In this document: positions 41,512 to 50,698 of the stretch, one piece after another
How positions within the stretch are numbered: position 1 is the stretch's first letter
How the letters are laid out: each line of letters begins with the position of its first letter
NCBI GenBank assembly: GCA_024280215.1
Contig: JAJRQO010000034.1
Location: 62,001-126,000, forward strand
DNA length: 64,000 nucleotides
DNA from: Candidatus Zixiibacteriota bacterium
GTDB taxonomy: Bacteria; Zixibacteria; MSB-5A5; GN15; FEB-12
Direction: 5' to 3'
Made by a program: the position numbers and the translations under genes
The notes under the pieces: model-generated
Database searches by the model: none
Seen by the model: only the letters and a program-made list of their open reading frames with translations
What the model was told of the DNA's origin: nothing

Positions 41512-43311
41512 ATGTCAGAAGACACAGATTTTGAAATGGAAGAAATGCAGGAAATTATTGATGATTTCCTCGTTGAAGCAGATGAGCTTATTAGTTCGCT
41601 TGATAATAATTTAGTTGAATTGGAATCTCAGCCTGAAAATTTAGATTTGTTAAACGAAATTTTTAGAGCAGCTCATACTATTAAGGGTACTTCGAGCTTT
41701 TTGGGTTTTGATCAGGTAACTGATTTAACTCATAAGATGGAAGATATTTTAAATAAGCTGAGAAAATCAGATTTAAAAGTTTCCACTAATATCATGGATA
41801 TCCTTCTTGAATCACTTGATTTGTTAAAAGTGTTGATTGAAAATGTTCGTGAGCATAAAGATGAAAAACTTGATTTAGATGATATTATCAAGAGGCTTGT
41901 GGTTGCTTTTGAAGGTAAAGATCAACCTGCTTCTCCTGAACCAGCACTTGAAGTTACTAACCTACCTGAAAATACAACGACTGAGACAAAAACTGTTACA
42001 AAAGAAGTTTCAGAAGTTCAACCAGCATCAATTCTATCATCTGCTTCTACTCCAGTACCAGTAGTAGATGAAGAACATACTAATGACGAAATTAAAAGCA
42101 AACCTCCTAAAAAAGCATCTGAACAGACTATTCGTGTTGATGTTGATCGCTTAGATACTTTGATGAATATGATGGGTGAGCTTGTCTTAGGTCGTAATAG
42201 TATGGTGCAGACTGTTGGGAAGCTTGTATCAGATAATGAGGGTGATTACAATTTAGAACAACTCACATCATCATCAAACTCTATCAATTTTATTACAACT
42301 GAGCTTCAGATGGCTGTTATGAAAATGAGAATGCAACCAATCGGCAAAGTATTTAAAAAAGTGCCAAGGTTGGTTCGTGATTTATCAAGAGATTCTGGAA
42401 AAGATATTGCTTTAGTTATTAAAGGTGAAGCAACGGAATTAGATAAATCAGTTATAGAAGAAATAGGCGATCCATTGGTGCATATTATTCGGAACTCATG
42501 TGACCATGGGATTGAATCTCCAGAAGATCGTATTGCCGCTGGCAAGCCAAAACAGGGAACCGTACAACTCATTGCTGAACAAGAAGGTTCAAATATCATT
42601 ATAAAAATTGTCGATGATGGTAGGGGGCTTGATGTTGAAGCAATTCGTAATAAAGCAGTCGAGCGGAATCTTACTTCAAGAACTGAAGTCGATAATATGT
42701 CTGATAAAGAAGTCTTTAAATATATCTTTGGTGCTGGATTCTCAACAGCTAAAAAAGTGACTGATGTTTCTGGCCGTGGTGTAGGGATGGATGTTGTTCG
42801 TACAAATATAGAAAAACTGAATGGTATGATCGAGCTTGAATCGGAACTCGGTCAGGGTACAACAATTTCTATCAAGCTACCACTTACACTTGCAATTATC
42901 CAAGGTTTGTTAGTACAATCTGATGAAGAAGTTTACATTTTGCCATTATCATCTGTTCATGAAACAGTTAAATCTGAACATTCAGAGATTTACTATGTGA
43001 ATAAAAAACCTGTACTCAGATTGCGTGAAGATGTAATCCCTATTATTAACTTAGGTGAAGTCTTACGTGAGAGTTCTGCTGGTTTTACTCTGACCGAAAA
43101 ACCATACATCGTTGTTGTTGGTTTAGCAGAAAGCAAAATAGGAATTATTATTGATAAATTTCTTGGGCAAGAAGAAGTCGTGATTAAATCTTTGGGAGAC
43201 TATCTTGGTACGACTGAAGGTGTTGCTGGAGCAACAATCTTGGGTGATGGACGTATTCGTTTAATTGTTGATTTGATTGGACTATTTAATATTGCTAAGA
43301 AAATTAAGTAA
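41512..43311 (+). CDS. cheA: Chemotaxis histidine kinase CheA
   Basis: The 599-residue kinase has a P1 Hpt domain with His55 in AAHTIKGTSSFLGF. A Pro/Thr-rich linker (about 145-200) stands where the P2 CheY-binding domain would be. P3 dimerisation (RVDVDRLDTLMNMMGELVLGR in short form VDRLDTLMNMMGELV), P4 ATPase (HIIRNSCDHGIE, DDGRGLD, GRGVGMD) and P5 CheW-like domain follow. P2 seems absent, so CheY may dock directly on P1. The next gene is cheB. No cheW or receptor gene is seen. Confidence 0.95.
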   Translation: MSEDTDFEMEEMQEIIDDFLVEADELISSLDNNLVELESQPENLDLLNEIFRAAHTIKGTSSFLGFDQVTDLTHKMEDILNKLRKSDLKVSTNIMDILLESLDLLKVLIENVREHKDEKLDLDDIIKRLVVAFEGKDQPASPEPALEVTNLPENTTTETKTVTKEVSEVQPASILSSASTPVPVVDEEHTNDEIKSKPPKKASEQTIRVDVDRLDTLMNMMGELVLGRNSMVQTVGKLVSDNEGDYNLEQLTSSSNSINFITTELQMAVMKMRMQPIGKVFKKVPRLVRDLSRDSGKDIALVIKGEATELDKSVIEEIGDPLVHIIRNSCDHGIESPEDRIAAGKPKQGTVQLIAEQEGSNIIIKIVDDGRGLDVEAIRNKAVERNLTSRTEVDNMSDKEVFKYIFGAGFSTAKKVTDVSGRGVGMDVVRTNIEKLNGMIELESELGQGTTISIKLPLTLAIIQGLLVQSDEEVYILPLSSVHETVKSEHSEIYYVNKKPVLRLREDVIPIINLGEVLRESSAGFTLTEKPYIVVVGLAESKIGIIIDKFLGQEEVVIKSLGDYLGTTEGVAGATILGDGRIRLIVDLIGLFNIAKKIK

Positions 43312-43325
43312 CCAGGAGCTATATA

Positions 43326-44468
43326 GTGGCTGTAGATAAAATTAGAGTTCTTGTTGTCGATGATTCAGCATTTATGAGAAAAGCTCTCACGATGATGCTT
43401 GAGGAAGACCCGCAGATAAAAGTCGTTGGGTCAGCACGAGATGGACAAGAAGGGTGTGAAAAAGTAAAATCTCTCAAACCAGATTTAGTTACGATGGATA
43501 TAGAAATGCCTCGCATGGATGGATTGACGGCACTAAAAAATATTATGGATGAAAATCCGACTCCAGTCATGATGCTTTCATCACTGACAACAGAAGGGGC
43601 TGGGGCAACACTGGATGCGATGGATTTAGGGGCGGTTGATTTTATTCCTAAAGAGCTGTCATATGTTTCATTAGACATTGTTAAGATAAAAGAAGGCTTA
43701 CAAAAAAAGATAAAAGATATTGCCAGACGTAAACATATTCTGATGGCACGTTACAAGCAAGCTGCGGCATTTAAAAAAGCTAAAGGAACAAAGCAACATT
43801 TACGTACCAAAATTAGAACTGGTGGTGCTCGTTTTGCAGGGAAACCTGGTGTCACAAAAGCAGCGGTGTCTTCTCCAAGGTTTATTAAAAAGCAAAATCA
43901 TCATATAGATATTATTGCTATAGGTTCTTCAACTGGTGGTCCTCCTGCTTTACAGGAAGTGATTACAAAACTTCCTAAAAATCTACCTGTCGGAGTTGTT
44001 GTTGCACAGCATATGCCTCCGATGTTTACAAAGTCTCTTGCTGAACGTCTTGATAAACTTTCTCAAGTGACAGTAAAAGAAGCTGAAAATGGTGAAATTG
44101 TTCAACCTGGATTTGTCTATATTGCTCCAGGAGGGAAACATCTTACTTTGAAAAAATTTGTAGCTCGGGCTAAAATTGTAATATCTGATAAACCTGATAC
44201 AACCTTATATAAACCATGTGTAGATGTAATGATTAAGTCAGTTGCTGAAATTTATGGTAAATCTGTTTTAGGTGTTATTTTGACAGGTATGGGAAGTAAT
44301 GGTGTTATCGGCTTGAAATTGGTAAATAATTCGGGTGGTAAAATTATAGCACAAAATGCTGAGTCCTGTATAGTGTATGGTATGCCAAAAGCTGTCGTAG
44401 ATGCACAGATTGCTGACCATATAGCTTCAATTGAGAATATATACTCAGAAATTGCGGCTTATTTTTAA
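43326..44468 (+). CDS. cheB: Chemotaxis glutamate methylesterase CheB
   Basis: CheB demethylates or deamidates chemoreceptors. The 380-residue protein has a receiver domain with Asp58 in VTMDIEMPRMDG. A basic linker of about 50 residues (150-200) is longer than usual. The methylesterase domain has SSTGGPPALQ, the His region QHMPPMFTKSLAERL and TGMGSNGVIGL. It starts at GTG 43326 with an AGGAG site. It is the last che gene of the operon; the gap to the next gene is 67 bp. Confidence 0.95.
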   Translation: MAVDKIRVLVVDDSAFMRKALTMMLEEDPQIKVVGSARDGQEGCEKVKSLKPDLVTMDIEMPRMDGLTALKNIMDENPTPVMMLSSLTTEGAGATLDAMDLGAVDFIPKELSYVSLDIVKIKEGLQKKIKDIARRKHILMARYKQAAAFKKAKGTKQHLRTKIRTGGARFAGKPGVTKAAVSSPRFIKKQNHHIDIIAIGSSTGGPPALQEVITKLPKNLPVGVVVAQHMPPMFTKSLAERLDKLSQVTVKEAENGEIVQPGFVYIAPGGKHLTLKKFVARAKIVISDKPDTTLYKPCVDVMIKSVAEIYGKSVLGVILTGMGSNGVIGLKLVNNSGGKIIAQNAESCIVYGMPKAVVDAQIADHIASIENIYSEIAAYF

Positions 44469-44535
44469 AAAAAGTTTTTGTTGAAATTTTTTCCTACTAT
44501 GTCTATCATCGCATTATAAACGATGAAAGAAGAGA

Positions 44536-45870
44536 ATGGACGAATTAAGCAAAACTTTAGACAACTCCAATACCGATAGCAGCGAATTAGCTCGATTTAC
44601 TGAGTCATACGCTTCTTTTAATCGAATAATTAATTCGCTTCAAAGAAAATATATTGACCTCAAGGAAGAATTTTCCGCTCAAAACAATCTCTTAGTACAA
44701 GCTAATAAGAAATTAGTTGAGTTAACTGACAGAAATATAACTGCCACTGAATATCTTAATTCAATTCTCCACTCAATCTCAGCAGGAGTTATAACAGTAG
44801 ATTCTGATGGGAAGATAACTCATTTTAACCCTGCGGCGTCTGTTATTTTAGGTATTCCAAAATCAGATTCAATTGAAAAATCATACAGAGATATTATTCC
44901 ACAAGGTATTCCAGCTCATGCGAACGCACTTCGCACAGCAGAAACAGGCAATGAATTTGAGTCAGTTGAAAAAACTATCACTATGGCTGATAAGAGCAAA
45001 CTTCGTCTATCTGTTTCAACCGCTCTTATAAAAGATAAAAATGGAAACGCGATTGGTGCCACAGAAGTTTTTCAGGATCTTACAAAAATTAAAAAGATGG
45101 AAAATGAAATCGCTCGTCTGAATACCCTTGCCGCCCTGGGGGAAATGGCAGCGACAATCGCTCATGAAGTTCGTAACCCAATTGCGGGAATTGGTGGGTT
45201 TGCGGCACTTCTGGACAGAGATTTATCGGTAGATGATCCCAATAAAAAACTGATTGGGAATATTGTTAAAGGCGTTAATAATCTCAATTTGACGATTGAT
45301 ACTCTTTTGAATTATACCCGATTTGAAGAAATAAATAAAGAAGAGACCAATTGTACTCGGTTTTTAGACCAAGCAATTGAGCAGTTCAAAATTGATCAGC
45401 AGGAAAATTTAGATTCAGTTGAAATCCAGCATTCAAAATTAAATTCGACTGAAAAATCGATTGAAGTTTCTATCGACCCCATGCTCTTTAGGCAGGTTAT
45501 TTTCAATATTATGAAAAATGGTATTGAGGCTATCGACTACAAAGGAATAATTAAGATTCAAACCGAAAAACTTTCAAGACAAAAAGCTTTGAAGTTGTAT
45601 GCTGAGCGACTGATGTTTGGATTGCAAGAAACTGTGATAGAAATAAAAATATCAGATTCTGGAGATGGGATTGATAAACATAATATAGATAAAATATTCT
45701 CTCCGTTTTTTACGACAAAGACAGAAGGAAACGGTTTGGGATTAGCTGTTGCGTGGAAAATTGTGAAAACTCATGGAGGTGATATGTTTGTAGAAAATAA
45801 CAAACTCGAATCAGGTGCTCTGTTCACTATTTTGTTAACAACTGGTATTAACAATAGGCAGGGAGAGTAA
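44536..45870 (+). CDS. Cytoplasmic PAS histidine kinase (FlrB/NtrB-like)
   Basis: The 444-residue kinase has no membrane segment. A coiled-coil N-terminus (about 20-70) and PAS domain (about 70-185) lead to the phosphorylated His210 in AATIAHEVRNPIAGI and to an ATPase domain with NIMKNGIEA, GDGID and TEGNGLGLAV. The adjoining sigma-54 activator gene is 3 bp downstream. The layout resembles FlrB/FleS pairs that control flagellar genes, and the pair sits between che and mot genes, so the same job is inferred. Confidence 0.88.
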   Translation: MDELSKTLDNSNTDSSELARFTESYASFNRIINSLQRKYIDLKEEFSAQNNLLVQANKKLVELTDRNITATEYLNSILHSISAGVITVDSDGKITHFNPAASVILGIPKSDSIEKSYRDIIPQGIPAHANALRTAETGNEFESVEKTITMADKSKLRLSVSTALIKDKNGNAIGATEVFQDLTKIKKMENEIARLNTLAALGEMAATIAHEVRNPIAGIGGFAALLDRDLSVDDPNKKLIGNIVKGVNNLNLTIDTLLNYTRFEEINKEETNCTRFLDQAIEQFKIDQQENLDSVEIQHSKLNSTEKSIEVSIDPMLFRQVIFNIMKNGIEAIDYKGIIKIQTEKLSRQKALKLYAERLMFGLQETVIEIKISDSGDGIDKHNIDKIFSPFFTTKTEGNGLGLAVAWKIVKTHGGDMFVENNKLESGALFTILLTTGINNRQGE

Positions 45871-45873
45871 TCG

Positions 45874-47223
45874 ATGAATTATTCCGTTTTAATTGTAGAT
45901 GATGATAAGTTAGTAAATGAGTTCTTAGTTGAAACTCTTAAAAGAGCAGGTTATGAATGTGAATCTGTCTTTTCGGGAGAAGATGCTTTAGTTCTTTTTA
46001 AGCAAAAAGAGTTTGATATTGTGCTTTCTGATTATAAGATGAAAGAGATGGATGGAGTTCAGCTTTTAAAGCATATAAAAAATATTAATCAGCAAACTGC
46101 CTTTATTATCATGACAGGATATGGTACTGTTGAGACTGCTGTCAAAGCGATTAAACTTGGTGCATATGATTTTCTTCTGAAGCCAGTTACGCCAGAAACT
46201 ATAGAGCATATCATGCAACGAGTGACTGAAATGCTTGATCTCAAGCAGGAAAATGCAACCATGCGTCAGGAACTTTCCGATAAATTTCAAAATATTATCG
46301 GTAAATCAAAAGAGATGCGTGAAGTGTTTGAACTTATTCAATCGGTCGCATCGGCACGTTCTACGATTATGATTACGGGTTCATCTGGTTCAGGTAAAGA
46401 GATGGTCGCCCGAGCGGTTCATTATGCATCCAATAGAGCAGACAAACCATTTATTAAGCTCAATTGTGCGGCACTTCCTGAAAACTTAGTTGAGGCAGAA
46501 CTTTTTGGTTATGAAAAAGGTGCCTTTACTGATGCCAAGAAAACCAACAGAGGGCGATTTGAACTTGCTGATGGTGGCACTCTTCTGCTTGATGAAGTTT
46601 CTGAAATGCCAATGAACTTACAATCGAAACTATTGCGTGTTTTACAAGAGAGAGAATTTGAACGGATTGGTTCTGCTACGCCAATTTCTGTTGATATTCG
46701 AATTATTGCTACATCAAATAGGAATTTAAAAGAGTTTATCGCAGCGGGTAATTTTAGAGAAGATTTGTATTACCGACTTAATGTTATTCCGATTCATCTT
46801 TGTGCGTTAAACGAACGAGCTGAAGATATTCCACTTTTGGTGCAGCACTTTATTGAAAAGTATAATAAAGAAAATGGTAAAAATGTTGTTGGTGTCGACC
46901 AAACAGCTCTTAATCTCTTCATGAAATACGGTTGGCCTGGTAATGTTCGTGAACTAGAAAATATGATTGAGCGTGCCGTCGTTACGACAAAAAATAAGAC
47001 GCTTACCGAAGATGATTTCCCGGTGGAAATGGCAATTGGCCATGCCGCTGATGATTCACCTGGTTTAAAAGTACCAATGAAGCTTGAAGAGGGAAGTAAG
47101 TTTTTAATTCTCAAAACATTAGAGAAATTCAACGGAAACAAAACCAAAGCTGCTGATGCTTTGGGGATTACAACTCGTACGATTAGAAATAAATTAGCGG
47201 AGTACAAAGTTGTAGAGAATTAA
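45874..47223 (+). CDS. Sigma-54-dependent response regulator (FlrC/NtrC family)
   Basis: The 449-residue activator has a receiver domain (Asp53 in IVLSDYKMKEMDG), an AAA+ domain with Walker A GSSGSGKE (169-176), the sigma-54 contact loop GAFTDA (216-221; Asp replaces the second Gly of GAFTGA) and Walker B GGTLLLDEV, and a Fis-type helix-turn-helix near the end (KTKAADALGITTRTIRNKL, motif AADALGITTRTIRNK). It lies just upstream of motA, and sigma-54 sites occur before flgB and flgF, which are probable targets. A strong terminator follows. Confidence 0.92.
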   Translation: MNYSVLIVDDDKLVNEFLVETLKRAGYECESVFSGEDALVLFKQKEFDIVLSDYKMKEMDGVQLLKHIKNINQQTAFIIMTGYGTVETAVKAIKLGAYDFLLKPVTPETIEHIMQRVTEMLDLKQENATMRQELSDKFQNIIGKSKEMREVFELIQSVASARSTIMITGSSGSGKEMVARAVHYASNRADKPFIKLNCAALPENLVEAELFGYEKGAFTDAKKTNRGRFELADGGTLLLDEVSEMPMNLQSKLLRVLQEREFERIGSATPISVDIRIIATSNRNLKEFIAAGNFREDLYYRLNVIPIHLCALNERAEDIPLLVQHFIEKYNKENGKNVVGVDQTALNLFMKYGWPGNVRELENMIERAVVTTKNKTLTEDDFPVEMAIGHAADDSPGLKVPMKLEEGSKFLILKTLEKFNGNKTKAADALGITTRTIRNKLAEYKVVEN

Positions 47224-47247
47224 AACGAGCGAAAAGCAACAAATAAC

Positions 47248-47279
47248 AGGCATTTTGATGATTCAAAGTGCCTTTTTTT
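47248..47279 (+). terminator. Rho-independent terminator after the sigma-54 activator gene
   Basis: AGGCATTTTG (47248-47257) pairs with CAAAGTGCCT (47264-47273) with one G-U pair, followed by seven T. Confidence 0.85.
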
Positions 47280-47280
47280 A

Positions 47281-47307
47281 TACAATTTTAACAAAATCTG
47301 CCGATAC
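47281..47307 (+). promoter_or_regulatory. Sigma-28 (FliA)-like promoter of motAB
   Basis: TACAATTT (47281-47288), 11 bp spacer and GCCGATAC (47300-47307) match the FliA consensus TAAAGTTT-N11-GCCGATAA at 13 of 16 positions. It is 74 bp before motA and directly after the previous terminator. Confidence 0.7.
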
Positions 47308-47380
47308 TTTAAGAAGTAAGGAAAATAGGTTGAAAAACCATTTTCGACGATAATTTGTTCGTACTTCTAAAAGGATAAAC

Positions 47381-48142
47381 ATGGATTTTGCTACTATATT
47401 TGGCTTGGTGATGGCTATTGGAGCTATTTCTGGAGCCTATGTAATAGAAGGTGGAACTTTAGAATCTGTCTTCTTGTTTGCTCCGATTTTAATTGTGGTT
47501 GGAGGTACTCTTGGAGCAACTGCTATTACAACTTCACTCACAACGGTTAACAAAATTCCAACTTATCTTAAATTAGCATTCTTTGGAAAACATGAATTTA
47601 ATCCGTCTTACACGATCTCTGTTTTGATTGCACTTGCTGAAAAAGCAAGACGTGAGGGTGTCTTAGGTCTTGAAAAACATATAGAATCTATCCGAGACCC
47701 ATTTTTTAAAAAAGCGGTTTTATTGGTAGTTGATGGAACCGAATTGACATCACTTCGTGAAATATTAGAAAATGAAATAGCATTTTTAGAAGAACGTCAT
47801 AAACATGGAATTATGTTGTTTCAAAAAGCTGGAGGTTTTGCTCCTACGATGGGAATTTTAGGTACTGTCCTAGGGTTGATACAAACACTCAGTAATACAT
47901 CGGACGCTGCTAAGATGGCAACTGCTATTGCTGGTGCATTTATCGCAACACTCTGGGGGGTTGGCTTAGCAAATCTTTTCTTACTTCCAGTTTCTGATAA
48001 GCTGAAAATGCGTCATGAAGAAGAGTTAGCCCATTACGAATTAATCATGGAAGGTATTATCGCAATACAATCAGGTGATAACCCTCACGAAGTCCAAACT
48101 CGCCTCAACTCATTTGTACCTCCTGAACTCCGTAACGAATAA
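47381..48142 (+). CDS. motA: Flagellar motor stator protein MotA
   Basis: MotA forms the proton- or sodium-conducting stator with MotB. The 253-residue protein has four predicted helices, with pair one at about 5-50 (AIGAISGAYVIEGG, FAPILIVVGGTLGA) and pair two at about 148-205 (GGFAPTMGILGTVLGLI, ATLWGVGLANLFLLP). The cytoplasmic loop carries charged segments that contact FliG. An AAAGGA site lies before the ATG. The motB start follows after 9 bp. Confidence 0.95.
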   Translation: MDFATIFGLVMAIGAISGAYVIEGGTLESVFLFAPILIVVGGTLGATAITTSLTTVNKIPTYLKLAFFGKHEFNPSYTISVLIALAEKARREGVLGLEKHIESIRDPFFKKAVLLVVDGTELTSLREILENEIAFLEERHKHGIMLFQKAGGFAPTMGILGTVLGLIQTLSNTSDAAKMATAIAGAFIATLWGVGLANLFLLPVSDKLKMRHEEELAHYELIMEGIIAIQSGDNPHEVQTRLNSFVPPELRNE

Positions 48143-48151
48143 AGGTTGTTG

Positions 48152-48895
48152 ATGGCTCGTATAAGAAAACAGCTAGAATCTACTGAGAACCAAGAGCGAT
48201 GGTTGCTTACCTACGCTGACTTGATTACTCTCTTGTTGGCATTTTTCATTGTTATGTATGCTATGTCTCAAATAGATGCTAAGAAATTTGATAAAGTTTC
48301 ACAGGCACTCAATGGTGTTCTCAAGGGTGGAAGTTCTATTATTGACAAAGGTGATGCTGAGCAGATAAAAAATTTAGGTCTAATTAAGCTTGGTGATCTT
48401 AATATTATCCAAAAACAGTTAGCAAAAAAATTTGAAATCCTTGGCAAAAACGAAGAGGTACAAACTGAAATTACTGAACGAGGGCTTGTAGTACATATTA
48501 TGGAATCTGCTCTGTTTGAAGAAGGGTCTGCCGATTTGATGAGTCGAACAACAGAAATATTGGACATTATTTATGAAGGTATCAAAGGTCGTCCAAATCA
48601 TGTTCGTATTGAGGGACATACCGATGACCGCACTATTCAATCACTAATCTATCCGTCTAACTGGGAACTTTCAACGGCTCGGGCCACATCGGTCGTTCGA
48701 TATTTTATAGATAACTATGAAATTAGTGCTGATAAACTTTCGGCTTTAGGATATTCTGAGTACCGTCCGATTAAGCCTAATAATACAATTGAAAATCGAG
48801 CAATCAATCGCAGAGTTGATATTGTCATCCTGACAATGGATTTAACATTAAAGGAACCATCATCGCAATTGTATGAATTCGCTAATAATCGGTAA
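48152..48895 (+). CDS. motB: Flagellar motor stator protein MotB
   Basis: The 247-residue MotB has one helix at about 18-38, with the ion-binding Asp in TYADLITLLLAFFIVMYA, a plug-like linker and an OmpA-type peptidoglycan-binding domain (RIEGHTDD, SNWELSTARATSVVRY, RAINRRVDIVI). ATG 48152 follows an AAAGG site by 6 bp; an in-frame TTG at 48146 is less likely. It anchors the stator to the cell wall. Confidence 0.94.
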   Translation: MARIRKQLESTENQERWLLTYADLITLLLAFFIVMYAMSQIDAKKFDKVSQALNGVLKGGSSIIDKGDAEQIKNLGLIKLGDLNIIQKQLAKKFEILGKNEEVQTEITERGLVVHIMESALFEEGSADLMSRTTEILDIIYEGIKGRPNHVRIEGHTDDRTIQSLIYPSNWELSTARATSVVRYFIDNYEISADKLSALGYSEYRPIKPNNTIENRAINRRVDIVILTMDLTLKEPSSQLYEFANNR

Positions 48896-49013
48896 TTTCT
48901 TCACATCACATTGGAAAATTCTTCCTAATCAAATCTTCTTGTTCCAATATGGAACAAATCTAATAATACCTATCTTTTAATACAGCAATGGTTTACGTGT
49001 AATTTTGTTTGTT

Positions 49014-49029
49014 TGGCACAGCCCTTGCT
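49014..49029 (+). promoter_or_regulatory. Sigma-54 promoter of the flgB operon
   Basis: TGGCACAGCCCTTGCT matches the TGGCAC-N5-TTGCW consensus completely, with GG and GC at the right distance. It is 36 bp before the flgB start. Confidence 0.9.
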
Positions 49030-49065
49030 TAACAAGAAGCTGTAGAAAACTATAAATAGGATATT

Positions 49066-49479
49066 ATGGAAAATAAGATTACACAATTTATCTTTGATAA
49101 AATTGGCGTTCCAAAATCGCAGAAGTATCTCGATCTTGCATCGTTGAAGCATAAACTGGTCTCTGGCAATATTGCCAATATCTCAACACCAGGTTATAGG
49201 TCGAAGAGTTTCGATTTCCAAAAAGAGTTTCAAAAAGTTTCTGGTGGTGGAAGTTCATTGCGTGGTGTGACAACTAATGCGAATCATATACCAACAGGGT
49301 CTCATGAAGCGAAAGCTCCTAAACTTGATGCCAAAAAAGTTGAAGTAGGCGAAATGAATTCTGTAGATATAGATAAAGAAATTGCTGGACTCGCTCAAAA
49401 CGAACTGCTGTATGAAGTTGGTGCTACATTATTACAAAGAAAATTTGAAGGGTTGCGTAAGGCAATCCAAAGTAAATAG
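49066..49479 (+). CDS. flgB: Flagellar basal body rod protein FlgB
   Basis: FlgB is a proximal rod subunit. The 137-residue protein has the N-terminal rod motif LVSGNIANISTPGYRSKSFDF, shown here by NIANISTPGYRSK (34-46), and the C-terminal coiled end with YEVGATLLQRKFEGLRKAI. It is the first gene after the sigma-54 site, and flgC follows after 10 bp. An ATAGGA site precedes the ATG. Confidence 0.94.
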   Translation: MENKITQFIFDKIGVPKSQKYLDLASLKHKLVSGNIANISTPGYRSKSFDFQKEFQKVSGGGSSLRGVTTNANHIPTGSHEAKAPKLDAKKVEVGEMNSVDIDKEIAGLAQNELLYEVGATLLQRKFEGLRKAIQSK

Positions 49480-49489
49480 GAGTTAAGCT

Positions 49490-49984
49490 ATGTCAGGATT
49501 ATTGAATGCAATAGATGTCTCTTCACGGGGACTCTCAATCCAACGTTCTAAGATGAACGTCGTTGCGGAAAATATAGCCAACGCCGAAACGACAAAAACT
49601 GAAAAAGGCGGTCCATACCGTCGTCAGCAAATTGCAGTCTCTGAAGAAAAAGTGAATACAAATTTTAATTCTCAACTGAAACAAGCAGGACTGAAATTAA
49701 ACAAAACATCATCTGGTCATATGGCAAGTCGAACACACAGTGTTAAAGGTAACGCTCGGATGTCAGATGTTAATATGAAAGTTGTGGAAGATGGTTCCGA
49801 AACATTTAAACTTGTCCATGACCCATCACACCCAGACGCCGACGCTGATGGATATGTAAAATATCCTGATATTGAGGTCGTCACAGAAATGGTCGATATG
49901 ATGTCAGCATCACGTGCCTATGAGGCAAATACTGTTGCAATATCTACCGCCAAAAAAATGGCAGAACAAGCATTGGATATATAG
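49490..49984 (+). CDS. flgC: Flagellar basal body rod protein FlgC
   Basis: The 164-residue rod protein has the N-terminal motif MNVVAENIANAETT (22-35), the segment YVKYPDIEVVTEMVDMMSASRAYEANT near the end (motif MSASRAYEANT) and a C-terminal coil. It joins FlgB, FlgF and FlgG in the rod. It lies between flgB and a small unknown gene, with an AGGAG site. Confidence 0.95.
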   Translation: MSGLLNAIDVSSRGLSIQRSKMNVVAENIANAETTKTEKGGPYRRQQIAVSEEKVNTNFNSQLKQAGLKLNKTSSGHMASRTHSVKGNARMSDVNMKVVEDGSETFKLVHDPSHPDADADGYVKYPDIEVVTEMVDMMSASRAYEANTVAISTAKKMAEQALDI

Positions 49985-49995
49985 AGAGGTAAAAG

Positions 49996-50322
49996 ATGAA
50001 AATTAACCCTATTGGAATTCAGTCGTATCAACAAATTACAAATCGTAATAATCAAGCTACACAAAAGCTTAATGATGACAACTTGTTGAAAACAACAAAC
50101 GATGAAAAAGTAACTATTAAACCACAGGATGCAGTTGATTCAAAAATTGCTGTAAAAACACAAAACTCAAGCTATGCTGACTTTCTTTCTCCTGAGGAAA
50201 AAAATGTATTAGATATTTTATTTAACAAGTTCAAAGATTCTGAAAAGTTTGGTTCTTCATTTCAAGCAGGTCAAGAATCAAATGAAAACAAATTAGGCTC
50301 TACCATAGATCTAAAGGTGTAA
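49996..50322 (+). CDS. Small unknown protein in the rod operon
   Basis: I do not recognise this 108-residue protein. It is hydrophilic, rich in Asn, Lys, Gln and Ser, with no signal peptide. The only ordered-looking part is SYADFLSPEEKNVLDILFNKF (motif FLSPEEKNVLDILF at about 70-83). It sits between flgC and fliE with gaps of 11 and 1 bp, so it is surely translated with the rod genes. It could be an assembly factor, chaperone or secreted component; no function can be given. Confidence 0.7.
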   Translation: MKINPIGIQSYQQITNRNNQATQKLNDDNLLKTTNDEKVTIKPQDAVDSKIAVKTQNSSYADFLSPEEKNVLDILFNKFKDSEKFGSSFQAGQESNENKLGSTIDLKV

Positions 50323-50323
50323 A

Positions 50324-50644
50324 ATGACGAATGGTATTGGAAGTATAAACCGCTTAGTTCCTGGTTTGATTGAACAAACTTCAATTACAAAACCAGATAT
50401 AACGAAATCATCAGATACAAAAGAGGCAGGGTTCTCTGAAATTCTTGGTGATATGGTGAACTCGGTTAATTCAGTCCAAAAAGATTCCGCTCAATTGCAG
50501 GAAGCATTTATGAATGGAGAACCAGTTGAATTGCACCAGATGATGATTAAGGCACAAGAAGCTGGAATCTCAATGGATCTTTTGCTTGAAGTTCGCAATA
50601 AACTTGTGAACGCATATTCAGAAATAATGAGAATGCCAATATAA
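50324..50644 (+). CDS. fliE: Flagellar hook-basal body complex protein FliE
   Basis: FliE joins the MS ring to the rod. The 106-residue protein has the usual C-terminal part: FMNGEPVELHQMMIKAQEAGISMDLLLEVRNKLVNAYSEIMRMPI in the motifs PVELHQMMIKAQEA and VRNKLVNAYSEIMRM. The N-terminal 40 residues are variable and polar. It starts one base after the previous gene. Confidence 0.92.
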   Translation: MTNGIGSINRLVPGLIEQTSITKPDITKSSDTKEAGFSEILGDMVNSVNSVQKDSAQLQEAFMNGEPVELHQMMIKAQEAGISMDLLLEVRNKLVNAYSEIMRMPI

Positions 50645-50698
50645 ATGTTGACTCATCGGCCATGGAAGGCTTTTGACTTTTTTAAATAGGACTTATAT

